A stretch of DNA of 64,000 bases from Rheinheimera sp. SA_1 (GCF_001669775.1 NZ_LXWK01000015.1:248001-312000), one strand, 5' to 3'. Positions 28,784-38,501 are shown, counted from the first letter of the stretch. Translations and numbers: made by a program. The notes: a model not told the origin generated them from the sequence alone.

Positions 28784-31670
28784 GTTATACGGCTTAACCA
28801 AGCTGGCGCTTCTTAATACCGCCGGCTACGCCAAATGTGTCATTCCGCTGGATAATTCCGCCTCCATTTGTGCCCCAAACAATACCGGTAAAAGTTCGGT
28901 GATTAATGCGCTGCAGTTTCCACTGATTAACGATTTACGGCTGACCGAATGGGATGGCCACGATCTGGACGAAACCCGGAAATTCTATTTTGGCACCGAC
29001 CAAAGTTACATTCTGCTGGAAGCCAACTTGCCAAACGGCCCGGTGGTGATTGGGGTGGCAGGCCTAGGTAAAATTGCCGGTTATCAGTACCAGTATTTTT
29101 GCTACAACGGCAAGCTGAACCTTGACCATTATTTGGTCAATAACAGCATTATCAAATACAACAAGCTGGATCATCATTTACGCCAACTCGGCTTTGATCC
29201 GTTGGAACTGAAACCGTCTGAGCTGAACTCGATGCTGACCGGCGGTGCCACGCCTTATGACAGCAAAATTAACCTGCGGATGATCCCGCTGACTAATGTT
29301 AGCGATGCGCCGGTCTACAAAGACATCTTTCGCCGTATTCTGAACCTGCACCGCCTGACGGCGCAGGATGTAAAACGACTATTACTGCCAGTATTTGCCC
29401 GGCATTTAAGCGATCCGAAAGTCGATTTTTATACCGTTTGGCACAATGCTTTTGAAAAGGTTAATCGTGACCGACGTGAACTGAAAGCGCTGGAAAATCA
29501 GCAACAAGCAGTTGAAGCTTTAGAAAATTTAATCGACAACCGCTCGGTGCTCAAAGGTCGTTTGGCTGCGTATGCGCCAAAACTCGACCGCGCTTTGGTG
29601 GAGTTTCAAAGTTACCTTGACGATCAGCAAGCAGAACTGGCCGGCAGCTTAGAAGAGCTGCACCGCGAAAAAAGTCAGCTTGAAGATAAACAGCGTTTAT
29701 ACGTTGGCCAAATTAAGGAACTGTCTGGGCGTAAACTGGAACTACAACAGTGGTTTACCGAGCACGATACGCTGGCGCAGCGGTTTGGTCTAACCAACCT
29801 CGCAACGTTACAGTCGAACCTCACCAATATCCGGCAGAGTTATGAATCGCTGAGCCACAGTCTACAAGGTGCGGCTAATCTCAATCCGGTGACTTTGGCG
29901 CATCAACAAGCGCAGACGCAAAAGCAGCTGAAAAGCTTAAAGTTGCAGCTGAAAAACCTCGAATACAATCTTTACTCACGCTTGCGCGAGGATTTGTCAC
30001 TGCCAGAAGTGCAGCAGCTGATTAAAGCGTTGAACCCGGATTTATTGTCGTTATCAACCGCGACTGGCGGCGATGTGCAAATCAGTGATGACGATGCTTT
30101 TGGTGAACAATTAAGTCAGTTGGCCGATTGTTTCCGGCAGGGCAAATTGCACCTCAAAGGCGCTGTGATTGACTTAGCGCATTTATCAGCACCGGATATG
30201 ACCGGCGTTGAAGGCAAAATTCAACTCAAAGAGCAAATTGAAGCGCTGCAACTGACCCTGGCAACTTTAGAACAACAAGAAGAAGTAGCGCAGGATTTGG
30301 CCGGTAAAACCCGCGAAAAAGAGCGGTTATATGCCGATATGCTACAAGCGGAAGAAGATTTAAAACGCTTCGCCCGCTTCGAGCAAATGCGCGAGCTGCG
30401 TGATCCACAGCAAGATTTAGTCGACGAGCTGGACCGCGAAGAAGAAATTCTGCACGAGCAGCTCTCTGAAGTGCAGCACAAAGCCAGCAGTTTGTCGGAT
30501 CGGCGTAATCTGGTCACCAACAAACAAGATCAGCTGAAACGTCAGTTAGAGCGTATTGAACACGAGAAAAAAGAACGGATTGATTTTCAGCTCGATTTCT
30601 ACAGCGGCCGCGTTACGCCTTATCCGATTGAAATTACACTGGAATATGACAATCTGGCCGACGAGTTACGCTCCTACAATAAACATTGTCAGGAACTCAA
30701 ACTATTAGAAATCAACGTTAAAAATACCTATTTGTTTATTTTTAACGCCGGCATCAGCAAGTTTGAAGCTGAAACTGACGAAGACGCCAAGTATCAGAAG
30801 CTTATTCAGGCGTTCCATCACCTGGATAAAGAACGTGAAGCCATTGAACGCCGGGCCCGGGTAGCCTTAACTGAAGTGGCTTCTACCCTTAAAGGCCTGC
30901 GCTCGGATTTAGACCGGCTGCACCGCGAGCTCAATAGCTTTAACCGCGGCATTTGGCGCCATCAGATTTCTAACCTGCAAGATTTTAAAATCGAAATTGT
31001 TGATCGCAAACTGCTGGTCGGCCATATAGATACCATCTTGACCACTTCAGATGCGTATCAACAAGGCGACACGCTGGATTTATTAGCACCTGGCGTGACC
31101 ACCGACGAGCGCGAAATTAACGCCGCCAAAGATTATTTAATTCAGGCAGCGAGCGACAAAGCCGGTCTGACATTATCGGATTTATTCGATATCCGGTTTA
31201 AAGTGGTCAATCGTGCCGGTGATGTCGAGTATTTTGATAAAATTGACTCGGCGGGTTCAAACGGCACCCGGATCACCATTAAGTTATTGTGCGGTATGTT
31301 ATTTATCCGCCAGCTGTTGGCAGAACGGGAACGCGGCAAATACCGGATCCCGATTTATATCGACGAAGCAGCCGACATTGACCCGCACAACCAACAGGCG
31401 TTAATTGAAACGGCGCTGAATTTTGGCTTTGTGCCAATTTTCGCCTCGGTGAAACCGCAAACCAGCTGCCGGTACATTGTGCCAATCCGCACCGTGAAAA
31501 ACGGCGCGCAGAACTGGGTCGATGAAAAAGACTGGATCATTTGTGAGCAAATCAGTCAGCTGGATCAAATTCTGCAGGCTGAAGCAGCCGCGGTTGATGC
31601 CAAAGCGACTGAAACTGCGGCAACCGAAGTGGTAAAAGAAGCCACAAACGACGAAACGCCTGTTGTTTAA
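28776..31670 (+). CDS. mksB: MukB-like condensin ATPase MksB
   Basis: This 964-residue SMC-type ATPase drives the complex. The ATG at 28776 has AGGAG eight bases upstream. Walker A is APNNTGKSS (33-41). Long heptad-rich arms occupy the middle, with a hinge-like interruption around GDVQISDDDAFGEQLSQL. The C-terminal head has the signature SAGSNGTRITIKLLCGML and Walker B YRIPIYIDEAADID. It is much shorter than MukB (about 1,480) and in the MksB range. No MksG nuclease gene accompanies it, which separates it from the Wadjet/JetABCD plasmid-defence type; a chromosome-organising role is inferred. Confidence 0.88.
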   Translation: MSELYGLTKLALLNTAGYAKCVIPLDNSASICAPNNTGKSSVINALQFPLINDLRLTEWDGHDLDETRKFYFGTDQSYILLEANLPNGPVVIGVAGLGKIAGYQYQYFCYNGKLNLDHYLVNNSIIKYNKLDHHLRQLGFDPLELKPSELNSMLTGGATPYDSKINLRMIPLTNVSDAPVYKDIFRRILNLHRLTAQDVKRLLLPVFARHLSDPKVDFYTVWHNAFEKVNRDRRELKALENQQQAVEALENLIDNRSVLKGRLAAYAPKLDRALVEFQSYLDDQQAELAGSLEELHREKSQLEDKQRLYVGQIKELSGRKLELQQWFTEHDTLAQRFGLTNLATLQSNLTNIRQSYESLSHSLQGAANLNPVTLAHQQAQTQKQLKSLKLQLKNLEYNLYSRLREDLSLPEVQQLIKALNPDLLSLSTATGGDVQISDDDAFGEQLSQLADCFRQGKLHLKGAVIDLAHLSAPDMTGVEGKIQLKEQIEALQLTLATLEQQEEVAQDLAGKTREKERLYADMLQAEEDLKRFARFEQMRELRDPQQDLVDELDREEEILHEQLSEVQHKASSLSDRRNLVTNKQDQLKRQLERIEHEKKERIDFQLDFYSGRVTPYPIEITLEYDNLADELRSYNKHCQELKLLEINVKNTYLFIFNAGISKFEAETDEDAKYQKLIQAFHHLDKEREAIERRARVALTEVASTLKGLRSDLDRLHRELNSFNRGIWRHQISNLQDFKIEIVDRKLLVGHIDTILTTSDAYQQGDTLDLLAPGVTTDEREINAAKDYLIQAASDKAGLTLSDLFDIRFKVVNRAGDVEYFDKIDSAGSNGTRITIKLLCGMLFIRQLLAERERGKYRIPIYIDEAADIDPHNQQALIETALNFGFVPIFASVKPQTSCRYIVPIRTVKNGAQNWVDEKDWIICEQISQLDQILQAEAAAVDAKATETAATEVVKEATNDETPVV

Positions 31671-31710
31671 GGTGTTAATTCAGTCAGTCTGATTGCAGAA
31701 TAGGAACTTT

Positions 31711-31740
31711 CAGGCTCATACTCGCTCTGAGTTGAGCCTG
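31711..31740 (+). terminator. Stem-loop after mksB
   Basis: CAGGCTCA (31711-31718) and TGAGCCTG (31733-31740) pair fully, extended by ACTC/GAGT beyond a single-base bulge, with the loop GCTCT. The following sequence ATTTAAT is only weakly T-rich, so it may be an attenuating terminator or a processing/stability hairpin between mksB and tamA. Confidence 0.45.
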
Positions 31741-31763
31741 ATTTAATCTCTGCCGCTACAGCT

Positions 31764-33545
31764 GTGCCCTTTTTTCTGCAATCACAGGGAGTGAAAATTA
31801 TTTTTTCTGCTTTATCCAAGCGCTGTTATTGGTTGCTGATACTGTTAACGCTGGCAACCGGTTTACCAGCCACCGCCTATGCCGCAAATCGCATCGAACT
31901 CTCCGGTGTCACCGGCGAGCGTAAACAAAATATCGAGCTTTATTTGTTGTCGATTGCAGCCAGTGAAATTAACCCTTCGGCTCGTTTTAAAAACCGGGTC
32001 AATCGTGATATCAAATTGGCGCTACGGGGTCTTGGTTATTATCAGGTGGTGGTCGATTTTGAAGACCAGCACAAAGGCAAAGATTATGTGCTACATGCCA
32101 AAATTACTGCCAATAAATATGTCTACATCGACATCAACGACATCCGGATTATCGGTGGTGCCGCCAACGATACCCAATTTCTGCAACTGCTGAAAAACGC
32201 CGCGCCGAAAAAAGGCGAACGGCTGCATCACGGCAAATACGAAAACTACAAAAGCGAGCTGCTGAGTCTGGCCAATCGCAAAGGCTTTTTTGATGCTAAA
32301 TTTGAACGCACCGAACTCATCGTCACCCCGGGCGATCGCCGCGGCACGGTGAAATTGTTTTTTAACAGCGGCGTGCGCTACAAATTTGGCGACATCACCT
32401 TTCATGGCAGCCAAATTAATAGTGGCCGCTTGCGCTCGTTATTGACCTTTCGTAAAGGCGATCACTATTCCGCCCGCTTATTAGGTGAGCTCAGTCAGGC
32501 GCTCAGTACCACTAACTGGTTTAGTAGCATTAACCTCGAAGCCGATGTCGAGAACCGCAAAGACGGCGTATTACCACTGCGGGTAGAGCTGACACCTTCG
32601 ATGCGCAACATCGTTGAAGCCGGTATTGGTTATGCCAGTTACACCACAGATAAAGGCGCGCGCATTAAAGGCAAATGGGACAAACCCTGGCTGAATGATC
32701 GCGGCCATAGTTTATCCAGCGAACTGGCACTGTCGAACCCTGAGCAAAAGCTGGAAACGCGCTACAAAATGCCTTTGCGCAATGTCACCAATGATTATTA
32801 CCAGTTTACCTTTCGCTATACCAAGCTTGATGATCTGGATACCGACAGTCAGGAAATTAACCTGGTGGCAGAGCGTAACTGGTTGTTAAAAAGTGGCTGG
32901 AACCGCACGGCATCGGTCCGCGCTTTATACGAAAACTATGTTCAGGGCAGTCAGGACGATCAGTCGACATTATTGCTACCCGGTATAAGTTTCAGCCGCG
33001 GGACTAACAGCGGCGGCAATATGCCGGAAACAGCCGACTTCTACTCTTTGTCGATGGAAGTGGCCAACAAAGCGCTGGCGTCCGATACCGATTTTGTCCG
33101 GTTACGGGGCCGTGCTGGCTGGATTGGTAGCTGGTCAGCAGACCAACGCTGGTTGGTACGGATGGATGGCGGGGTCATTCTGCAGGAGCAAGTACTGAAT
33201 ATTCCACCGTCTTTGCGTTTTTTTGCCGGTGGCGATAATAGTTTACGTGGTTTTGCCTATCAGGAAGTTTCCCCGGTTGACGCGGACGACCTGTTGATCG
33301 GCGGTACTCGTCTGGCGACAGCCAATCTGGAGTATCAATATCGGATCAAAGGCGATTGGTGGCTGGCATTGTTCACCGATCACGGCAGTGCCTGGAATGA
33401 CCGCCCGGATTGGCAACACAGTGTCGGCATTGGTGCGCGCTGGGCTTCGCCGATTGGCCCGTTACGGATTGATCTGGCTTATCCGGTGAACAGCGATAAA
33501 CACAGTGGCTTGCGGTTACATTTTACTTTAGGGCCAGAATTATGA
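31764..33545 (+). CDS. tamA: Translocation and assembly module subunit TamA
   Basis: TamA is an Omp85-family outer-membrane barrel that works with TamB in outer-membrane assembly. After a signal peptide (LLILLTLATGLPATAYA) come POTRA domains (about 35-270, ELSGVTGERKQNIELYLLS and YKFGDITFHGSQINSGRL). A 16-strand barrel follows, with the Omp85 motif FFAGGDNSLRGFAYQEVSP and a last strand ending LRLHFTLGPEL. The start is unclear: GTG at 31764 has no binding site, while AGGGAG at 31786-31791 is too near the GTG at 31791 and ideally placed only for ATT codons. The stop overlaps tamB by ATGA. Confidence 0.93.
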   Translation: MPFFLQSQGVKIIFSALSKRCYWLLILLTLATGLPATAYAANRIELSGVTGERKQNIELYLLSIAASEINPSARFKNRVNRDIKLALRGLGYYQVVVDFEDQHKGKDYVLHAKITANKYVYIDINDIRIIGGAANDTQFLQLLKNAAPKKGERLHHGKYENYKSELLSLANRKGFFDAKFERTELIVTPGDRRGTVKLFFNSGVRYKFGDITFHGSQINSGRLRSLLTFRKGDHYSARLLGELSQALSTTNWFSSINLEADVENRKDGVLPLRVELTPSMRNIVEAGIGYASYTTDKGARIKGKWDKPWLNDRGHSLSSELALSNPEQKLETRYKMPLRNVTNDYYQFTFRYTKLDDLDTDSQEINLVAERNWLLKSGWNRTASVRALYENYVQGSQDDQSTLLLPGISFSRGTNSGGNMPETADFYSLSMEVANKALASDTDFVRLRGRAGWIGSWSADQRWLVRMDGGVILQEQVLNIPPSLRFFAGGDNSLRGFAYQEVSPVDADDLLIGGTRLATANLEYQYRIKGDWWLALFTDHGSAWNDRPDWQHSVGIGARWASPIGPLRIDLAYPVNSDKHSGLRLHFTLGPEL

Positions 33546-36500
33546 GTGTGCGCTGGTACTGGCTGAAAACCACCCTGTTAACCCTGCTGATGTTGATCTT
33601 GGTGGTACTGGCGATTGCCGGTACTAACTTAAGTCTGCAACTCGCCAGATTATTATTACCGCAGTTTGTCAGCGGACTACAGTTTGCGTCCGTCAGCGGC
33701 GATCTATGGCGTGGCGCGGTGTTTGAACAGCTTGAATACAAAGACGATGCGATAAAAATCAGCATCAAGCGGCTGGAAACCCGACTGGACTGGCGATGTT
33801 TTAGCGGCCGGATGTTATGTCTGGATTATCTGACCTTAACTGGTAGCAAGGTGGAAGTAATGGCGGCGGCGCCGGTTGCTGCGACTGAACCGGCCACAAG
33901 CGAAGCGATTGAAATATCAAACAGTGCTGAAACGACAGGCAGTGCTGAAACGACAGGCAGTGATGCAACAGCCACTCAAAACAGCCCGCTTTGGTCGCTA
34001 AAGGTTGATGCGTTGACCAGCAGCGATTTCAATTTTCACTTACCGACACTGCAAGGCCACATCACCAGCTTACAAAGTGCCGGGAGTTTTGCCGAGCAAC
34101 AATTAACGCTGGCCGCGACGCAAATTCAAGGTGTGCAGCTGGTCAGCAGCGCTGAAACCAGCACCGAAGACGCCCCATTTCGGATGCCAGATTTAACCAC
34201 GCTGAAGTTGCCAATAGCTCTCGACCTAAGCGTATTGCAACTAACCGATGTCAGCTTGCAACAAACAGGCATCCAGCCCGAACAGCAAGCATTGCAGCTA
34301 AAAACGCTGAATATGTCGGCCAGTTTGCAACAACAGCGTTGGCAGCTTCAGCTCAGCGAATTGATCGCAATAGCGCCGGCACTGAAAGCTAATGCCAAAT
34401 TGGACTGGCAACTGGACGGTGCAGGTTCGTTGACCGGCGACTTTAGGGCAGAGCTGCCAGAGTTAGTGCCAAACCAACTGGTAGAAGGAGCGCTCAGCGG
34501 CCCGCTGGAAAAACTGCAGCTGCAACTGCTGATGTCAGGTATGCAGCAAGCCAGTGTTAGTGCGACTCTTGACATCACCCGGCCACAACTGCCGTTTAGC
34601 CTGAAGCTCAAAGCAGACGCCCTCCACTGGCCATTGGTCGAGGCCGCCAGTGCCGTTTATCACGCCAGCAGTGTGTTACTGGACGTAGAAGGCAGCCTGG
34701 ACCACCAGCAATTTAGCGGCGGCTTCAAAGCGACAATTCCCGATTTCCCGAATAGCGCCTTGCAATGGCGTGGCGTTTACCAACCTGCAGCAAAACAGTT
34801 ATTCCTGGATGAACTGCAAATTGAGACCCTCAATGGCAGCGCGATCATCAAAGGGCTTTATGATCTAGAGCAACAACAGCTGACCAGTCAGTGGCAACTA
34901 AAGAACATTCAACCCGGCCTGTATTGGACTGATTATAGCGGCGAATTCAGCGGCAGTTTTTACCTTGCCGCTGGTCTGCAGCCGCAGCTGGCACTTGGCG
35001 TCGAAGCTTTAGATATCACAGGTACTATTCGCGACTTACCCCTGCAATTAAAAGGTGCGTTAAAGGCCAGTCAACAAACTGACCATTGGCGGCTGAATAC
35101 CGAACAACTGTTGCTAAGCCACGGCCCGAATCAACTGAGCATCAGCGGCGGTCTTGAACAACAATGGCAGCTGGCGGTAAAGGTCAATATCAGCGATCTC
35201 GCTGCTTCAGTATCCCAAAGTGAAGGCCAGATTGTTGGAGAAATTAACGTCAGTGGCCCGGCGGCGGAGCCGGATCTGGCGTTGCTACTTACCGGTAGCA
35301 ATTTGAATTATCAGGATGATTACGCGCTCAGTAGCATTGAACTGAAAGCAAAAATTGTCGACTGGGGCAAAAAAGCCAGCAGTATGTCGCTCATTGCGAA
35401 ACAAGGTCAGGCACCCGGATTGCAGTTGCAGCAACTGGATTGGCAACTCAGTGGTAACCGGCAACAGCATGACAGCCATTTACTGCTCGATAGCCATCAA
35501 CTGCACGCCGCGCTGGCGATGACCGGCCAACTGCAAGCGAACAACTGGCAGGCGCAGTGGCAGGAACTACGGTTAAAATCGGATTTAGGCGACTGGCAGC
35601 TCAATCAGCCGACCCAAAGTAGTTGGTCGCTGGCCAAACAGCAGTTATCGCTCAGCGCATTTTGTCTGGAAGATAAATCCGCCGGACTTTGTATGCAGCC
35701 GTTACAAGACGTGTCACTGAAAAGAGGTCAGTTACAGCTGGCGCTGAGCAACTTTGAACTGGCATCGGTCAACCCGCTCCTCGCCGACGAGCAAAGCCTC
35801 AGCGGCGCTATTGATGGTGATATCAAACTCAACTGGCAGCAAGGGCAGTTACCCACCGCACAGCTTAAATTGCAAGGCGGCGCCGGTAAGATGGAATATC
35901 AAAGCACCTCCCTGTTGCAGATCCCCTGGCAGCAATTGCTGATTGAGGCAAGTCTGAACCCACAGCAGCTGAATGCCAATCTGCAATTTAAGTTGGTGGA
36001 TGACAAAGCCGCCAGCCTGCAATTCGGCCTGACTGCGCTCGATACACCGGATAAACAACTGGATGCCAGACTACAGTTGCAACAGTTTGATTTGGCGTTT
36101 TTACAGCCAATCTTCAGTGAATTCAGTCAGTTCAGCGCAGTACTGAACGGCGATGTACGTGCCAGCGGCGCGCTTGCTAATCCATTATTGCAAGGTCAAA
36201 TCCAGCTGGAAAACCTCAGCTTAAATGGCCGCCAGGCACCGATGGAAATCAGCGAATCGAGCCTAACACTGGCCTTTGCTGATCGCAAAGCCTTGTTATC
36301 CGGCGCCCTACGCACCCCGGATGGTCCATTGAATATCAGCGGTGATGCCAACTGGCAAGTCGCCAACGCTTGGTACGGCACGGTGCAACTGTCGGGTGAA
36401 AAACTGAAATTGCATTTACCCAACGCCAGTTTTAGTTTCAGCCCGGATTTAATTTTCAGCGCCGAGCCACAAGGCGGTTTGCTCAGTGGCGAAGTGTTGC

Positions 36501-37321
36501 TGGAAAACGGCAAAATGGAAGTCGACGCTTTACCAGAAAACGCCATTCGGGTCTCGGATGATGAAGTGATCCGCACTGCAGCTATCGTCGACAGCTCTGG
36601 TTTACCGCCCTGGAAACTGAGCTCCGACGTGCGCTTAACGCTGGGCGAAAACGTGCGCCTGGCCGCTTTTGGCCTCAAAACCAAATTAGAGGGTGTGCTG
36701 CGAATTCGCCAACAAGGACTGGTGCCCACCATTCATGGTCAGGTTGCGCTACGGGACGGCACCTTCCGGGCTTATGGCCAGGATCTGCAATTACGCAAAG
36801 GCAAACTGACCTTTAACGGCCCGGCCGATCAACCATTGATGGCGATTGAAGCTATCCGCAACCCGGAAAAAACCGAAGATGGCGTGATTGCCGGTATTCA
36901 GGTGGACGGACTCACCGACAATCCAGTGATTAAAGTGTTTTCCACCCCGGCCAAACCACAAGCCAACGCCCTCGCCTATTTACTATTAGGCCGCGATTTA
37001 ACCAGCAGCAGCTCGGATAAATCCGTCACTACCAGCCTTATCGGCATCGGCATCGCCAGCAGCGGCAAATTAGTCGGCCAGCTCGGCGAAGTGTTTGGCC
37101 TGCGCGAACTCAGCCTCGACACCGCCGGCAGCGGCGACACCTCCAAAGTAATGGTCAGCGGTTATCTCTCCCCAAAACTGCAGCTGAAATACGGCATGGG
37201 CATTTTTAACCAGGTTGGCGAATTTACCCTGCGCTACCGCCTGGCTCGCAAGTTGTTTTTAGAAGCGGTGAGTGGTCTGAATGACTCGGTGGATTTGTTG
37301 TATCAGGTGGAGTTTGATTGA
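33542..37321 (+). CDS. tamB: Translocation and assembly module subunit TamB
   Basis: TamB is a 1259-residue inner-membrane-anchored, periplasm-spanning AsmA-like protein. It has one N-terminal helix (TTLLTLLMLILVVLAIAG), long repeating beta structure, and a C-terminal TamB (DUF490) domain with RIRQQGLVPTIHGQVALRDG, LQLRKGKLTFNGPADQPL and LAYLLLGRDLTS. The C-terminus (FTLRYRLARKLFLEAVSGLN) should contact TamA. A perfect 18-bp in-frame duplication at 33922-33957 adds a second SAETTG in a low-complexity stretch. ATGA overlap with tamA implies coupled translation. Confidence 0.94.
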   Translation: MSVRWYWLKTTLLTLLMLILVVLAIAGTNLSLQLARLLLPQFVSGLQFASVSGDLWRGAVFEQLEYKDDAIKISIKRLETRLDWRCFSGRMLCLDYLTLTGSKVEVMAAAPVAATEPATSEAIEISNSAETTGSAETTGSDATATQNSPLWSLKVDALTSSDFNFHLPTLQGHITSLQSAGSFAEQQLTLAATQIQGVQLVSSAETSTEDAPFRMPDLTTLKLPIALDLSVLQLTDVSLQQTGIQPEQQALQLKTLNMSASLQQQRWQLQLSELIAIAPALKANAKLDWQLDGAGSLTGDFRAELPELVPNQLVEGALSGPLEKLQLQLLMSGMQQASVSATLDITRPQLPFSLKLKADALHWPLVEAASAVYHASSVLLDVEGSLDHQQFSGGFKATIPDFPNSALQWRGVYQPAAKQLFLDELQIETLNGSAIIKGLYDLEQQQLTSQWQLKNIQPGLYWTDYSGEFSGSFYLAAGLQPQLALGVEALDITGTIRDLPLQLKGALKASQQTDHWRLNTEQLLLSHGPNQLSISGGLEQQWQLAVKVNISDLAASVSQSEGQIVGEINVSGPAAEPDLALLLTGSNLNYQDDYALSSIELKAKIVDWGKKASSMSLIAKQGQAPGLQLQQLDWQLSGNRQQHDSHLLLDSHQLHAALAMTGQLQANNWQAQWQELRLKSDLGDWQLNQPTQSSWSLAKQQLSLSAFCLEDKSAGLCMQPLQDVSLKRGQLQLALSNFELASVNPLLADEQSLSGAIDGDIKLNWQQGQLPTAQLKLQGGAGKMEYQSTSLLQIPWQQLLIEASLNPQQLNANLQFKLVDDKAASLQFGLTALDTPDKQLDARLQLQQFDLAFLQPIFSEFSQFSAVLNGDVRASGALANPLLQGQIQLENLSLNGRQAPMEISESSLTLAFADRKALLSGALRTPDGPLNISGDANWQVANAWYGTVQLSGEKLKLHLPNASFSFSPDLIFSAEPQGGLLSGEVLLENGKMEVDALPENAIRVSDDEVIRTAAIVDSSGLPPWKLSSDVRLTLGENVRLAAFGLKTKLEGVLRIRQQGLVPTIHGQVALRDGTFRAYGQDLQLRKGKLTFNGPADQPLMAIEAIRNPEKTEDGVIAGIQVDGLTDNPVIKVFSTPAKPQANALAYLLLGRDLTSSSSDKSVTTSLIGIGIASSGKLVGQLGEVFGLRELSLDTAGSGDTSKVMVSGYLSPKLQLKYGMGIFNQVGEFTLRYRLARKLFLEAVSGLNDSVDLLYQVEFD

Positions 37322-37473
37322 AGTTTGTCCACATAAACTCCTTGCAAAAAGAAATAAGTAATTAGACTTTTCACTATAGAATAAAGTGGTCAGCACACTT
37401 GATTTAGATACAAACAAATTGCTACTTTATTATTGTACATAAATTACGTACAGACGCTTCAACCAAAAGGAGT

Positions 37474-38238
37474 TTGCATCTGAACATATCAGAGTTTTAT
37501 GAGAAGCAACATTTTCACGAACTGGCAAGTAGAGACCGAATGCAAAGTCTCTTGCAGATCCCATTCGCTATTACAGTCTCACTTATTGCAATCCTTGCTT
37601 CTTTTATTAAAGATTATCAATCTGATGCTGACTCATCCCATCTATTGTTGGGAGGACTCTTTGCAATTGTTCTACTTGCATTGGTTTTAGTCTTGTATCG
37701 ATTTAAAAACTGCTTTTATGGCCACGAATACTGGACATTACCGACTTTGGATAAAATTAAAGAACATCGCACCGTTTTAATGGAGTACCACCTTAACAAC
37801 AAATGCGACGAAGACACTTGTACCCCTGAAGATAAGACTAATTTGAGTGTCACTGAACAAATCGATGAATACTATATTCGATGCGCCTCCTACAATGCGA
37901 AAGTGAACTCTTATCGCGGTGACCAGTGGACGGCGCTGAATCAGAACCTTGCAGTACTTGCAATATTAGTAGCTGTTACTTATGTTTATTTTTATGCGGG
38001 TAACTTTGACATCGCAACTAATAAAAAAGAACAAACAGCAAAAAGTCTGGTTAGCGAACATTCCGACGCACGGTCTAGTATTATATTAAGTGAAACATAC
38101 TTTATCAGCACAGAACCAATGAAGGAGAATCGTTGTGAACAAGCCCGCCCCCCCGCCACCACCTCCCATCCGCGTAATCAGAGAGAATGGGAAAGTTCCA
38201 CCTCCACCGCCGCCACCAGAGCCTGCACGAAAAAATAA
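37474..38238 (+). CDS. Three-TM protein of unknown function
   Basis: I recognise no family. The frame gives up to 254 residues with three membrane helices, about 26-46, 57-76 and 158-176. A roughly 80-residue soluble segment between helices 2 and 3 contains paired cysteines (NKCDEDTCTPED) and YYIRCASYNAKVNSYRGDQW. AGGAG (37468-37472) is one base from the TTG at 37474 and seven from an in-frame CTG at 37480, so a non-ATG start is likely. Residues 221-254 lie over a separate proline-rich frame and look like read-through (SSTSTAATRACTKK). Base composition is visibly more AT-rich than tamB. The two-helix hairpin plus helical segment loosely recalls membrane effectors such as SLATT-type proteins; that is only a guess. 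Confidence 0.7.
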   Translation: MHLNISEFYEKQHFHELASRDRMQSLLQIPFAITVSLIAILASFIKDYQSDADSSHLLLGGLFAIVLLALVLVLYRFKNCFYGHEYWTLPTLDKIKEHRTVLMEYHLNNKCDEDTCTPEDKTNLSVTEQIDEYYIRCASYNAKVNSYRGDQWTALNQNLAVLAILVAVTYVYFYAGNFDIATNKKEQTAKSLVSEHSDARSSIILSETYFISTEPMKENRCEQARPPATTSHPRNQREWESSTSTAATRACTKK

Positions 38239-38245
38239 TGGCTAA
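38135..38245 (+). CDS. Nested proline-rich microprotein (36 aa)
   Basis: A GTG at 38135 is preceded by AAGGAG with a seven-base gap (38122-38134). It opens a 36-codon frame, in a different frame from the three-TM gene, reading MNKPAPPPPPPIRVIRENG, then KV, seven prolines and EPARKNNG, stop TAA at 38243. Two polyproline runs flank a charged linker. The binding site is stronger than that of the host gene, and the proline codons vary (CCC, CCG, CCA, CCT), which argues against a simple repeat expansion. The frame overlaps the last 104 bases of the upstream gene and ends seven bases beyond it. Function is unknown; polyproline peptides often bind protein domains or need EF-P for translation. Confidence 0.55.
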   Translation: MNKPAPPPPPPIRVIRENGKVPPPPPPPEPARKNNG

Positions 38246-38258
38246 TTATGATCTTACG

Positions 38259-38298
38259 AGCAAACCGGTCGGATATAGGTAATTTCCGTCGGTTTGCT
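38259..38298 (+). other. Imperfect hairpin after the proline-rich frame
   Basis: AGCAAACCGGTCGGA pairs with TCCGTCGGTTTGCT across an 11-base loop, with one unpaired base. It begins 13 bases after the microprotein stop. No T-run follows, so termination is uncertain; it could protect the 3-prime end of the transcript. Confidence 0.6.
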
Positions 38299-38327
38299 GT
38301 ACAGGAGACATTCAGAATAATCAAATT

Positions 38328-38501
38328 GAAATTTGGGGTCAGATCAAAGTAAATTGGAATCTCCGCTAATCACACAACGATGTCTTTCAATTCTCCATAG
38401 TGGTAGCGCCGCTCCAGTGTTTTGTACAGTAAAACACCGGAACGCCGCAGAATACCTACAGGGACGTAATCACGGCGTGTCTGCGTTGCTGTTGCCCGTG
38501 C
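38328..38501 (+). repeat. GGGTCAG-headed repeat, copy 1 (short form)
   Basis: It starts GAAATTTGGGGTCAGATCAA and shares three blocks with 40135-40383 in the same orientation: the head, the ATGTCTTTCAA...CCATAG block, and a long 3-prime block beginning with a GTGTTTT...AAAACAC palindrome (38417-38437) and continuing through CACCGGAACGCCGCAGAA and CTACAGGGACGTA. It lacks about 75 bases present in the other copy. The remaining sequence to 38765 has a GTTCTACA/TGTAGAAC hairpin (38539-38561) and a terminator-like stem, but no gene that I can support. Confidence 0.75.

Noticed and set aside
26963-31670. Wadjet (JetABCD) plasmid-defence system
   Set aside because: The MksG/JetD nuclease gene is absent from both sides of the operon, so calling it a defence system is not supported.
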